Below, piece after piece: positions 16,387 to 23,964 of a stretch of 34,070 bases of DNA; position 1 is the stretch's first letter, and each line of letters begins with the position of its first letter. The stretch is from Bacilli bacterium (GTDB taxonomy: Bacteria; Bacillota; Bacilli; Paenibacillales; NBRC-103111). The position numbers and the translations under genes were made by a program. The notes below the pieces were generated by a model. The model was given only the letters and a program-made list of their open reading frames with translations. It had not been told where the DNA came from and searched no databases. The stretch covers positions 1 through 34,070 of the forward strand of contig JAQBPR010000091.1 of NCBI GenBank assembly GCA_028287395.1, in the 5' to 3' direction.

Positions 16387-17196
16387 TTATTGTTTTTCCT
16401 GGACAGTTATACTAGTAATTTTAACCTCTTCAACCGGCTTACTTACTTCCCCAAAAAGATCATTTGGATTTGCTTCCACTTCTGTTGCTGCTAAGGCACT
16501 TACTACATCCATACCGTCAATAACCTTTCCGAAGATCGAATAATTGGGCGTTTTATTTAAGTTATCACAGTCCGCTCCTGTACAAATAAAAAATTGGCTT
16601 CCATTCGTGTTAGGTCCGCTATTTGCCATTGCCACAGTACCCAGTTCATATTTATGACCGTTGTTCAATTCATCTTTAAATGCATAACCAGGTCCACCAG
16701 ATCCATCGCCTACCGGATCTCCAGTTTGGATCATAAATTCTTTAATTATTCGATGAAAAGCAATGTCATCGTAAAAGCCATCTTTGGCAAGTGAAATAAA
16801 ATTATTCGTTGTTATTGGAGCATCTTTGGCAAACAATTCGATGGTAATGCTGCCTTTTGAAGTTTCCATTGTTGCTGTATAGGCTTTCTTCGTGTCAATG
16901 ACCATTTCAGGAGCTTTTGTATAGCCCCCCTTACCCACCACAACGGTTTCTGTTTGATCATTGAAGTGTACTGTCTTGCCTAACGCTTCGCTTATAAAAC
17001 GAATCGGTACGTATGTAGTCCCTTCATAAATAAAACCTTTGCCTTTCGTAGGCGTTTTCTCTACCCCATCAAAGGTATATTTGAGATTTTTAAAGTAAAC
17101 CTCGATTTGTGTTCCTGCCGCTGCATAAACAACGGTTGAAGATATTAAAACACCCACTACTAAGCCTAAAAGTATCCCTTTAAATTTGTCCTTCAA
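16387..17196 (-). CDS. Exported peptidyl-prolyl cis-trans isomerase with stalk (copper amine oxidase N-like) domain
   Basis: Cyclophilin that speeds proline isomerisation during folding of exported proteins. A signal peptide or membrane anchor (GILLGLVVGVLISSTVVYA) is followed by a copper-amine-oxidase-N-like domain (GTTYVPIRFISEALGKTVHF) and a C-terminal cyclophilin domain with FHRIIKEFMIQTGDP and GTVAMANSGPNTNGSQFFI, which keep the catalytic Arg/Phe and the substrate loop. Longer in-frame starts exist up to 17346, but the best is TTG at 17196 with GGAGG nine bases upstream; this gives 269 residues starting at the charged n-region of the signal peptide. It lies about 100 bases after the chemoreceptor gene on the same strand. 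Confidence 0.88.
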   Translation of the reverse strand: MKDKFKGILLGLVVGVLISSTVVYAAAGTQIEVYFKNLKYTFDGVEKTPTKGKGFIYEGTTYVPIRFISEALGKTVHFNDQTETVVVGKGGYTKAPEMVIDTKKAYTATMETSKGSITIELFAKDAPITTNNFISLAKDGFYDDIAFHRIIKEFMIQTGDPVGDGSGGPGYAFKDELNNGHKYELGTVAMANSGPNTNGSQFFICTGADCDNLNKTPNYSIFGKVIDGMDVVSALAATEVEANPNDLFGEVSKPVEEVKITSITVQEKQ

Positions 17197-17293
17197 ATAA
17201 CCCAGCCTCCATATCATATATTCTAGTTTGCATACTTTATAGTTTAATACAAAATAAGCTTGTCCGCTAGAGTCAGCAGAAGAAACAAATGGA

Positions 17294-19312
17294 TTAAACA
17301 CTGAATTTAGAAAGCGAATCCCGTAATTCATTGGAAAGTCTTTCAAGCTTATCGGAAAGCTTGACTAAACCGTCACTAATACTAAGCTGTTCTGTACTTA
17401 AAGAAGCCACTTGCTCGGAAGTTGCAAGCGACTCTTGCGACACTGCGCTTACGTTTGTCATCGCGTCAGACAATACCATTTGGGATTGTTCCAATTCATT
17501 GACTGATGTACTCACTGAAATTAATTGATTAATAAAACCGCTCATATGATCAGTTACTTGCTTAAATATCAAATCCGCCTCTTTAACGGATTGAATTTGC
17601 TGTTGAAAGAGCGGGTACGCAGTAGACAAAATACTCACCGTATCATCGATTTCTTGTTGAATGGTAACGGTGATTTGGCCGACAACTTCAATCGATTGTC
17701 TGGATTGATCCGCCAGCTTGCGAATTTCATTTGCAACAACCATAAACCCTTTACCCGCTGCACCAGCGCGAGCTGCTTCAATCGTTGCATTCAAAGAAAG
17801 GATATTCGTCTGTTTGGTGATGTTATTTAATATCTCAAGGATTTTACGAATCGAGCTTGTGCTTTCTTTCAGCTTATCTACTTTATCAACCATAGAACGG
17901 GTCATTTCTTCCGTCGTATTCGTTTTTGTAATAAGCTCTTTCATGTACACTGTCCCTTGCTCGCTTGAACCTTGCACAGCGGTAGAAACTTTTCCCATTT
18001 CAAGGTTCGCATGAATCACATTCGAGATCTGGGTTCCGATGCTCTGAGTTAACTCATTGCCTCTTTCCGCATCCACTGCAAGCGCTCCTGCACCTCCAGA
18101 GATTTCGATAGTAGCGACAGCGATTTCCTTGGCTGCCGTTGCCGTACCTTTAGAGGCCACAGATAACTCGCTTGCTGTATCCAGAACCTCTTGAGCTGAG
18201 TTGTTCGTCTGCACAACCAATGAGGTTATTTGCTTCATCATCTCGTTAAAACTATCCCCCAATTGCCCTATTTCATCTCCGGAACGTCGATACTTTGCTC
18301 TTATTTTTAAATTTCCATTAGCGCCTTCTTGCATCAGATTGCGTAATTTCACTAGCGGGCTGCCGATCATTCTCGCTACAAACAATCCAATAACGATAGC
18401 TAAAATGAGTGCACATCCAGCGACTATTAACATAACTTTAAAAATTTGAGCGGAGGCTGCCGTTAATTCACTAACCGGCATTGTTCCCACAGTAAACCAA
18501 CCCGTTGCTTCCGTTTTAGAATATACGACCGCTTGTTTACCGTCAGCCGATATAAAAGAGCCATTGGGCTGCTTCATTTGTTCAGGTGATAAAGTGATCG
18601 GTGATGGCTTACCCAGCTCATTCACATTTTTACTGTAAATAATTTTATTAGCCGGACTTAAAATATGGATGAAGCCTGTATCGCCCATTTTAATTTTTTC
18701 CAGCTGCTTGTTGTACATCTTTAAGTCTATATCTACGAGAATAGCTGCTACACCCTTTGCATTTCCTCTTGTATGCAGCACTCTTCCTACAGAAATAATC
18801 GGGGTCAATATACGGTTTTCAGCTAATTTTGAATCTAGCCATACGGGATCCCCATCTTTAGCGATCATAGCTTTATACCAATCTTTATTGGCATAATTTT
18901 GTTCAGGTATCAAATTGGTAGTCAATGGTATGGTATCTCCTTTTGGGGTGAAGATCTCTGTACCTTGGATCCCTTCCGTTGCATACATGTATTTGGTTAC
19001 TAATTTATCAAAATCCTTTAAAGTAGTGGAATATTCGTAAGATGTTTTATCCAGTTTATCTAAATTTGCCAGCAAAACTGCGAAATCTGCATCCGCCATA
19101 AGCTGTTCAGTGAATTTTTCATAGGTTTGATAAAAGTAATTCAGTTTTTCATCGGATTGAATAATCGTTTCTTTGGATGCCTCCGTTACCTTTTTTTGCA
19201 GCATACTGCGGGAAATTTCATAGGATGTAATCCCCATGACCAATACAAACGCCAAAATACTGGTAACAAAAATAATACAAAGTCTCATTCCAACACTTTT
19301 AAATAGACTCAA
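17294..19312 (-). CDS. Methyl-accepting chemotaxis protein with dCache sensor
   Basis: Membrane chemoreceptor of about 672 residues. Order: transmembrane helix 1 near 8-30, extracellular dCache_1 sensor to about 285 (includes NKDWYKAMIAKDGDPVWLDS and GDTGFIHILSP), transmembrane helix 2 near 292-315, HAMP, then the coiled-coil signalling domain with tip TKQTNILSLNATIEAARAG, which binds CheA/CheW. The dCache type often binds amino acids or carboxylates; the ligand is unknown. A longer frame runs to 19360, but the TTG at 19312 has GAGGGG eight bases upstream and starts right before the first membrane helix, so I choose it. The message has a ~115-base leader with a strong terminator-like hairpin. 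Confidence 0.93.
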   Translation of the reverse strand: MSLFKSVGMRLCIIFVTSILAFVLVMGITSYEISRSMLQKKVTEASKETIIQSDEKLNYFYQTYEKFTEQLMADADFAVLLANLDKLDKTSYEYSTTLKDFDKLVTKYMYATEGIQGTEIFTPKGDTIPLTTNLIPEQNYANKDWYKAMIAKDGDPVWLDSKLAENRILTPIISVGRVLHTRGNAKGVAAILVDIDLKMYNKQLEKIKMGDTGFIHILSPANKIIYSKNVNELGKPSPITLSPEQMKQPNGSFISADGKQAVVYSKTEATGWFTVGTMPVSELTAASAQIFKVMLIVAGCALILAIVIGLFVARMIGSPLVKLRNLMQEGANGNLKIRAKYRRSGDEIGQLGDSFNEMMKQITSLVVQTNNSAQEVLDTASELSVASKGTATAAKEIAVATIEISGGAGALAVDAERGNELTQSIGTQISNVIHANLEMGKVSTAVQGSSEQGTVYMKELITKTNTTEEMTRSMVDKVDKLKESTSSIRKILEILNNITKQTNILSLNATIEAARAGAAGKGFMVVANEIRKLADQSRQSIEVVGQITVTIQQEIDDTVSILSTAYPLFQQQIQSVKEADLIFKQVTDHMSGFINQLISVSTSVNELEQSQMVLSDAMTNVSAVSQESLATSEQVASLSTEQLSISDGLVKLSDKLERLSNELRDSLSKFSV

Positions 19313-19343
19313 AACAAACACCCCTCTACAGTTTAGAAAATAG

Positions 19344-19388
19344 AAAAAGCCAAACTGCAATTTCGTAGAACGAAATTTTAGTTTGGCT
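19344..19388 (-). terminator. Terminator-like hairpin in the chemoreceptor leader (possible attenuator)
   Basis: A 41-base inverted repeat: arms of 9 bp (AGCCAAACT/AGTTTGGCT) and 8 bp (AATTTCGT/ACGAAATT) with a small internal loop and a 3-base turn. On the minus strand it is followed by five T, then C and more T. It lies between the predicted promoter and the ribosome binding site at 19321-19326. In another fold the right arm CAGTTT can pair with AAACTG at 19329-19334. Read-through control is inferred. Confidence 0.65.
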
Positions 19389-19432
19389 AATGCCTTGGAA
19401 AGTTACACGCCGTTTATTATTGTTATTCTTTA

Positions 19433-19462
19433 ACAATACGTTGAAAACCGTTTTCATGTCAA
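19433..19462 (-). promoter_or_regulatory. Promoter of the chemoreceptor gene with palindrome in spacer
   Basis: Minus-strand TTGACA (19457-19462), 18-base spacer and TATTGT (19433-19438). The spacer contains a perfect palindrome TGAAAAC-G-GTTTTCA (19442-19456) that could be a repressor site. The remaining part of the 352-base gap (19313-19664) is AT-rich; I see no gene in it. Confidence 0.6.
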
Positions 19463-19664
19463 TAAACAATACATGTACAGGCTTCCAATAATAAACATAT
19501 CAAGTACTAATATAGTCTAATTTAAGCAATAAAAATGATTTTTCAAAAAAATAAATATAAATTTTTAACGCATATCCTCAATTTGGCAGATCATTTTTCG
19601 CAACACTTGAGCTTAAAAAGCGTTAAATAGAATGAACAGAGTTTTCGAAAGGATGGTGAAATAG

Positions 19665-20357
19665 TTGAGAATATTAACGATTTCTTTTGTCGTTATTTTA
19701 ATTTCCCTTGGAGCTGGTTGCTCCAACGAACAAGAAATTTCCGGGAGCAAAACGTCAATTCCGACTACAAAGATCGAAACAACGTCAACCATTTTGACAT
19801 CGCCAAAAACGACTAATTCGCCAAAACCTTCTGCAGCACCTGCAACGGAACCCCTTGAACAAAGGATACGCAGCAAAGCAGATCAAGTTTTAAATATATT
19901 AAAAAATAAAGACATGATTAAGCTCGCTGAATATATTCATCCTGATTTAGGCGTGCGTTTTTCTCCTTATTCTTTTATCGATACGGAGCATAATCTTGTC
20001 TTCAAGGCAGATCAAATAAAAGCAATGAAATCCGATACCACTTTATACACATGGGGCAAATACGACGGTTCAGGCGAACCAATCAAGCTTATTTTCGAAA
20101 AATATTTCAACCAGTTCATTTATGACCACGATTATTCCAAAGCAAAAGAAATCGCTTATGATCACATTATTGGTAAAGGAACTATGAAAAATAACGTACA
20201 AGAAGTGTACAAAGATGCTCATTTTGTCGAATATCATTTTTCCGGATTTGATTCGATGTATGAAGGAAACGATTGGAAAAGCTTAAGAATTATTTTTAGC
20301 CAAAAAGACAATGAATGGTATATCGTCGGAATCGAGCATGATCAATGGACGATTTAA
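19665..20357 (+). CDS. Lipoprotein of unknown function
   Basis: A 230-residue exported lipoprotein. The signal peptide ends in LGAGC with lipidated Cys19, followed by a Thr/Ser/Pro-rich spacer (about 25-62) and a globular C-terminal part (RIRSKADQVLNILKNKDMIKLAEYIHPDLGVRFSPYSF...NEWYIVGIEHDQWTI). I do not recognise a named domain; the globular part resembles small extracytoplasmic proteins of related bacilli in general style only. The start is TTG at 19665; AAGGA is about 11 bases away, and no better in-frame start is present. It is one of the few plus-strand genes, is divergent from the chemoreceptor gene, and its stop overlaps the convergent SDR gene by four bases (TTAA). Confidence 0.82.
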   Translation: MRILTISFVVILISLGAGCSNEQEISGSKTSIPTTKIETTSTILTSPKTTNSPKPSAAPATEPLEQRIRSKADQVLNILKNKDMIKLAEYIHPDLGVRFSPYSFIDTEHNLVFKADQIKAMKSDTTLYTWGKYDGSGEPIKLIFEKYFNQFIYDHDYSKAKEIAYDHIIGKGTMKNNVQEVYKDAHFVEYHFSGFDSMYEGNDWKSLRIIFSQKDNEWYIVGIEHDQWTI

Positions 20358-21121
20358 ATGGTCATTGCTCCGAATCCACCGTCCACTCGAAGCAGTGTAC
20401 CCGTGACGAACCCGCTGGCTTGTTCTGAAGCAAGAAAGACAGCTGCCCCTTGCAATTCTTTGGCCTCCCCAAAACGTCTCATTGGTGTATGACGTATAAT
20501 GGATTCCACTCGTTCTGCCGACAAAATTTTACGATTTTGTTCTGCAGGAAAAAAACCGGGAATGATTGCATTAACCCGAATGTGATTAGGCGCAAATTCG
20601 TACGCCAATGATTGCGTTACACTGTTCACAGCGGCTTTAGAAGCGGAGTAAGTAAACACCCTGGATAATGGTGGCCCTGAAGAAACAGAGGAAATGTTAA
20701 TAATGCTCCCTCCTTCGCCTTGCTTAATCATTTGCTGCCCGAAAATTTGACATGCCAGAACTACACTTTTTAGATTAACATTGAAGATTGCATCCCATTC
20801 TTCCATCGTTAATTCCAAAAATGGCGTTGCACTGTTCGTCCCGGGACAATTCATCAATATATCGACTCGTCCCGTCCAAATCAAAACTTCAGAGAGCAGA
20901 TGCTTCAAATCTTCCGATTGGGTAGCATCGGCATAAAACGATTTGGCGTGTCCGCCTGAATCTATAATACGCTTGCAAACCTCTTCACATTTATCCAAGT
21001 TCCGCCCGACGATGGCAACAGCAGCGCCATGTGATGCAATTGCTTCCGCCATGGAGCTCCCCAGCGTACTATTGCCACCGATGATTACTGCTGTTTTTCC
21101 TCTCAAATCAAATAAATTCAT
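20354..21121 (-). CDS. SDR-family oxidoreductase (possible fructuronate/mannonate oxidoreductase)
   Basis: Classical short-chain dehydrogenase of 255 residues with nucleotide-binding GGNSTLGSS at 15-23, NCPG at 91-94, catalytic Ser at 144-145 in INISSVSS, Tyr158 and Lys162 in YSASKAA, and a C-terminal TGTLLRVDGGFG. The ATG at 21121 has GGGG eight bases upstream; a longer frame overlaps the kinase gene and has no support. Last gene of the uronate operon, 16 bases after the kinase. B. subtilis uses an SDR (YjmF/UxuB) to reduce fructuronate to mannonate, and the upstream isomerase would supply fructuronate; this role is inferred. Gluconate 5-dehydrogenase is an alternative. Confidence 0.88.
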   Translation of the reverse strand: MNLFDLRGKTAVIIGGNSTLGSSMAEAIASHGAAVAIVGRNLDKCEEVCKRIIDSGGHAKSFYADATQSEDLKHLLSEVLIWTGRVDILMNCPGTNSATPFLELTMEEWDAIFNVNLKSVVLACQIFGQQMIKQGEGGSIINISSVSSGPPLSRVFTYSASKAAVNSVTQSLAYEFAPNHIRVNAIIPGFFPAEQNRKILSAERVESIIRHTPMRRFGEAKELQGAAVFLASEQASGFVTGTLLRVDGGFGAMTI

Positions 21122-21137
21122 CCTGCATTCCCCTTTA

Positions 21138-22682
21138 TTATTTTCTGTTTTGAAAGCGAACGATATCGTTGAAGGACTCGCGAAGCTGACTATAGAGCTG
21201 CTCATAAAGCGGAAACAAATCCTGGTAAACCTGATGACTTTCCGCTTGTACTTTGTGTTGCGAGCTCGTTTTTATCCACTGATGAATGCCAGCAAAACCC
21301 GATTTTTCTTGCATCGCCATAAAGCCAAGATAGGCCGCTCCTAAACCTGAGCTTTCGATGACCTCTGGAACAACCAAGGGCATTCCCCATACATCTGTCA
21401 TCATTTGCCGCCACAAAACCGAACGAGCAAACCCACCAGATGCGCGAATTTCCTTCCCTGGTCCAATCAATTCTGCAAGCGCAACGGCAACGGAATAGAG
21501 ACCAAATATAACCCCTTCGAGTACGGCGCGTATCATGTGCGGCTTACCATGAGCGAGCGATAAACCGAAAAACACACCACGCGCATTAGGATTCCAATGC
21601 GGGGCTCGTTCACCTGTCAGCATCGGTAACATAAGTAGCCCATCTGAGCCTGCCGGAACTTGTCCAGCTAAATCTATCAAATAATTGTAAGGGTCCAATC
21701 CTTTTCGTCTTGCTTCTTCAGCTTCTTGTGTCGCCAAAACATCACGCGCCCAACGCAATAAAATGCCGCCGTTGTTGACTGCCCCGCCAACAACCCAAGC
21801 GTCCTCTGTAAGAGCATAACAAAACAAACGTCCCTTTGGATCTGTGATTGGCTTTGGCACTACTGCGCGGACCGCACCGCTAGTACCGATAGTAACTGCG
21901 AATATGTTTGGCTCGAACGCACCCACTCCTAAATTTGCCAAGGTGCCATCAGACGCCCCTACAATAAAAGGGGTATCTCGCAAGATTCCCATCCGCTCTG
22001 CTTCCATTTCGTTCAATCCTTGCAAACGATAGGTGGTCGGAACAGGCTCAGGCAAGCGATCTGGGGTAATACCTGCTATGGTTAGAGCTTCTTGATCCCA
22101 AGCTAGTGCTTCCAAATTAAATAATCCTGTTGCGCTTGCAAGGGAATAATCGATCACTGCACGTCCAAACAGCTTGGCCAGCACGTATTCTTTAATTCCC
22201 ACAAACCAAGCTGTTTTTGCAAAGGTAATAGGCTCACATTCCTTCAGCCACATGATTTTGGCTAGTGGAGACATCGGATGCAGCGGCGTGCCTGTACGAA
22301 GATAAATCCCCATTCCCTCTTGCCCATTTTTAAGACGATCCGCCTGCGCTACAGCACGATTATCCGCCCAGGTTATACTCTGCGTTAAAGGTCTAAATCC
22401 TTCGTCCACAGCGATCAAGCTGTGCATCGCGGAGCTGAAGGAAACACAAAGAATAGTGTGATTCGAAAGCGCTGAAGAAAGAAGCGCCATACGTACGCTT
22501 TCGATCACAGCTTCATATATTTCATGCGGATTTTGTTCTGCCCGATCTGGAGCAAGCGAGATGAGATTGTATCCCACAGCATGTTGACCGCGAATGACTC
22601 CATTTTGGTCTACGATTAAGGCTTTGGTGCTCGTTGTTCCTATATCTACAGCAATAACATATTTATTAGATCGCTCATTCAT
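21138..22682 (-). CDS. FGGY-family carbohydrate kinase, gluconokinase type
   Basis: A 514-residue sugar kinase of the FGGY family: N-terminal phosphate loop DIGTTSTKALIVD, then substrate-site ITWADNRA and AMHSLIAVDEG, and ATP-site motifs GTSGAVRAVV and ASGGFARSVLWRQMMTDVWG. Length and sequence style agree with Bacillus GntK, which phosphorylates D-gluconate to 6-phosphogluconate for the pentose phosphate pathway. The ATG overlaps the stop of the LarA-like gene in ATGA, indicating coupled translation. Xylulokinase-type members of the family are an alternative, but the match to gluconokinase appears stronger by eye. In this operon it would drain gluconate formed by the LarA-like epimerase. Confidence 0.88.
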   Translation of the reverse strand: MNERSNKYVIAVDIGTTSTKALIVDQNGVIRGQHAVGYNLISLAPDRAEQNPHEIYEAVIESVRMALLSSALSNHTILCVSFSSAMHSLIAVDEGFRPLTQSITWADNRAVAQADRLKNGQEGMGIYLRTGTPLHPMSPLAKIMWLKECEPITFAKTAWFVGIKEYVLAKLFGRAVIDYSLASATGLFNLEALAWDQEALTIAGITPDRLPEPVPTTYRLQGLNEMEAERMGILRDTPFIVGASDGTLANLGVGAFEPNIFAVTIGTSGAVRAVVPKPITDPKGRLFCYALTEDAWVVGGAVNNGGILLRWARDVLATQEAEEARRKGLDPYNYLIDLAGQVPAGSDGLLMLPMLTGERAPHWNPNARGVFFGLSLAHGKPHMIRAVLEGVIFGLYSVAVALAELIGPGKEIRASGGFARSVLWRQMMTDVWGMPLVVPEVIESSGLGAAYLGFMAMQEKSGFAGIHQWIKTSSQHKVQAESHQVYQDLFPLYEQLYSQLRESFNDIVRFQNRK

Positions 22683-23950
22683 GCAAATAAATTCCCTTCC
22701 ACATCAAATCTCCATTCAAATGCTTGCCCTAAAAGCTCTATATCTGCATGCCGTTTTGCTTCTTCGAGAAGTGAAACGGAAATTTCAATTTCGCCAAGAT
22801 GCAGCGTGTCGCGAATTCGCACCAGACGACATTGATGATAATCCAATATATTGGATGTTTTAATCGCCGCTTTGATGGCGTGAAGTTGATTATCCAAGGT
22901 TGTTGCAATCTTTGTTGGGGCGCATACGGTAGATGTTAGACCATTTGCATAGGTAGCTTCCTGATCCATTTTATCTACCAGTCTTCGGGTTGTAAAATCC
23001 GCTGTACCGACTCCATTTGCGTTTCCCTTCGTCTCTGGCGTTAAGTCGAGTACGGCCATTTTTGAAATATCAGGCCCGCCTGATGCATAGGGAGTCGGAT
23101 ATCTGCCGGTCACGTTTGGATCCATGCCATCTCCGCTAATGTTCTTCCCGATATAATCAATAACCAATACATCGATTTGCGGAAACAAGATTTGAGGCAG
23201 CCGCGCTTTGGCTAACTCTAACAATTGAGGTTCCCGCTGTTCAACTTCTTCTATAGGCAGTACTTCTACAAGGCAGGTTTCATCGTATGCATTTTCTACA
23301 ACGGCAACTCCGAATACAATGGGCAGGCGTTCGATTAATATTCGAGCCATGGTTGGCACAAGCTCAGCCATATATTTAAATCCCAATTGATGGCATGCCT
23401 CTGCTCCCTTTTGTTTGCCTAGACCAATTGCAATCATCTTCATAATTCCGCTTTCAACGGTACCACGGAACGCTGTATGCGGTTTAACCCGATTGATTAC
23501 GACAATAGCATCCGCTTCTGAAGCAATACGATCTACATAAACAGGAAGACCATTTGCCAATTTAGCGATTTCAATCACATCCATTGAAGAACGTATGGGA
23601 ACGCCCATTAATTGCTCCGTAATCCCAAAATGACTTAATACTTCGGTCTGCCCCGCGGCCGTCGCTCCCCCGTGACTTCCCATACACGGTACGATAAATG
23701 GCACCGCGCCTGCCTCTTTGATCGCATCTAACGTTGCCTTTGTGAACTCGGCTATGTGTGCAATGCCCCGACTTCCTACAGCGACCGCTACCGTTTGTCC
23801 TGGCTTAAGAAGGTCGATGGCGCCCGGTTTACGAAGCTCATGGCGCAAGGATTCCACCGGATTTTCCAGACATGTTGCATCAAAGCGCTGCTGGACTCTC
23901 ACCATCGACGGAAGGGGAATATCCTGCAATAATTGATGAAGTATACTCAT
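22679..23950 (-). CDS. LarA-superfamily protein (nickel-pincer racemase/epimerase), possible gluconate/mannonate 2-epimerase
   Basis: A 423-residue homologue of lactate racemase LarA (DUF2088 N-terminal domain). LarA uses a nickel-pincer nucleotide covalently held by a lysine to move hydride at C2 of 2-hydroxyacids. Candidate ligands are conserved: His93 in GSHGG, His158 in VKPHTAFRG, Lys171 in GIMKM and His187 in ACHQLG; the Lys-His spacing of 16 is the same as in the L. plantarum enzyme (Lys184, His200). AGGAGG precedes the ATG. Since its neighbours handle uronates and gluconate, epimerising D-mannonate to D-gluconate at C2 is the best inferred role; lactate racemisation is less likely here. 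Genes for cofactor synthesis (larB, larC, larE) are not in this window. Confidence 0.87.
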   Translation of the reverse strand: MSILHQLLQDIPLPSMVRVQQRFDATCLENPVESLRHELRKPGAIDLLKPGQTVAVAVGSRGIAHIAEFTKATLDAIKEAGAVPFIVPCMGSHGGATAAGQTEVLSHFGITEQLMGVPIRSSMDVIEIAKLANGLPVYVDRIASEADAIVVINRVKPHTAFRGTVESGIMKMIAIGLGKQKGAEACHQLGFKYMAELVPTMARILIERLPIVFGVAVVENAYDETCLVEVLPIEEVEQREPQLLELAKARLPQILFPQIDVLVIDYIGKNISGDGMDPNVTGRYPTPYASGGPDISKMAVLDLTPETKGNANGVGTADFTTRRLVDKMDQEATYANGLTSTVCAPTKIATTLDNQLHAIKAAIKTSNILDYHQCRLVRIRDTLHLGEIEISVSLLEEAKRHADIELLGQAFEWRFDVEGNLFA

Positions 23951-23964
23951 ACTTATCCTCCTGA

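Noticed and set aside
16280-16390. Short basic frame (ends RAKAKRK) after the cyclophilin gene
   Set aside because: It lacks a start codon with a ribosome binding site; likely chance in the untranslated tail of the cyclophilin message.
17525-18014. Plus-strand open frames of about 100 codons opposite the chemoreceptor gene
   Set aside because: They are antisense shadows with no ribosome binding site and low-complexity composition dictated by the coiled-coil codons of the real gene.
19380-19520. Cyclic-di-GMP (GEMM) or other known riboswitch before the chemoreceptor gene
   Set aside because: I looked for the conserved core and tetraloop-receptor patterns of c-di-GMP-I and saw none; only the terminator-like stem can be supported.
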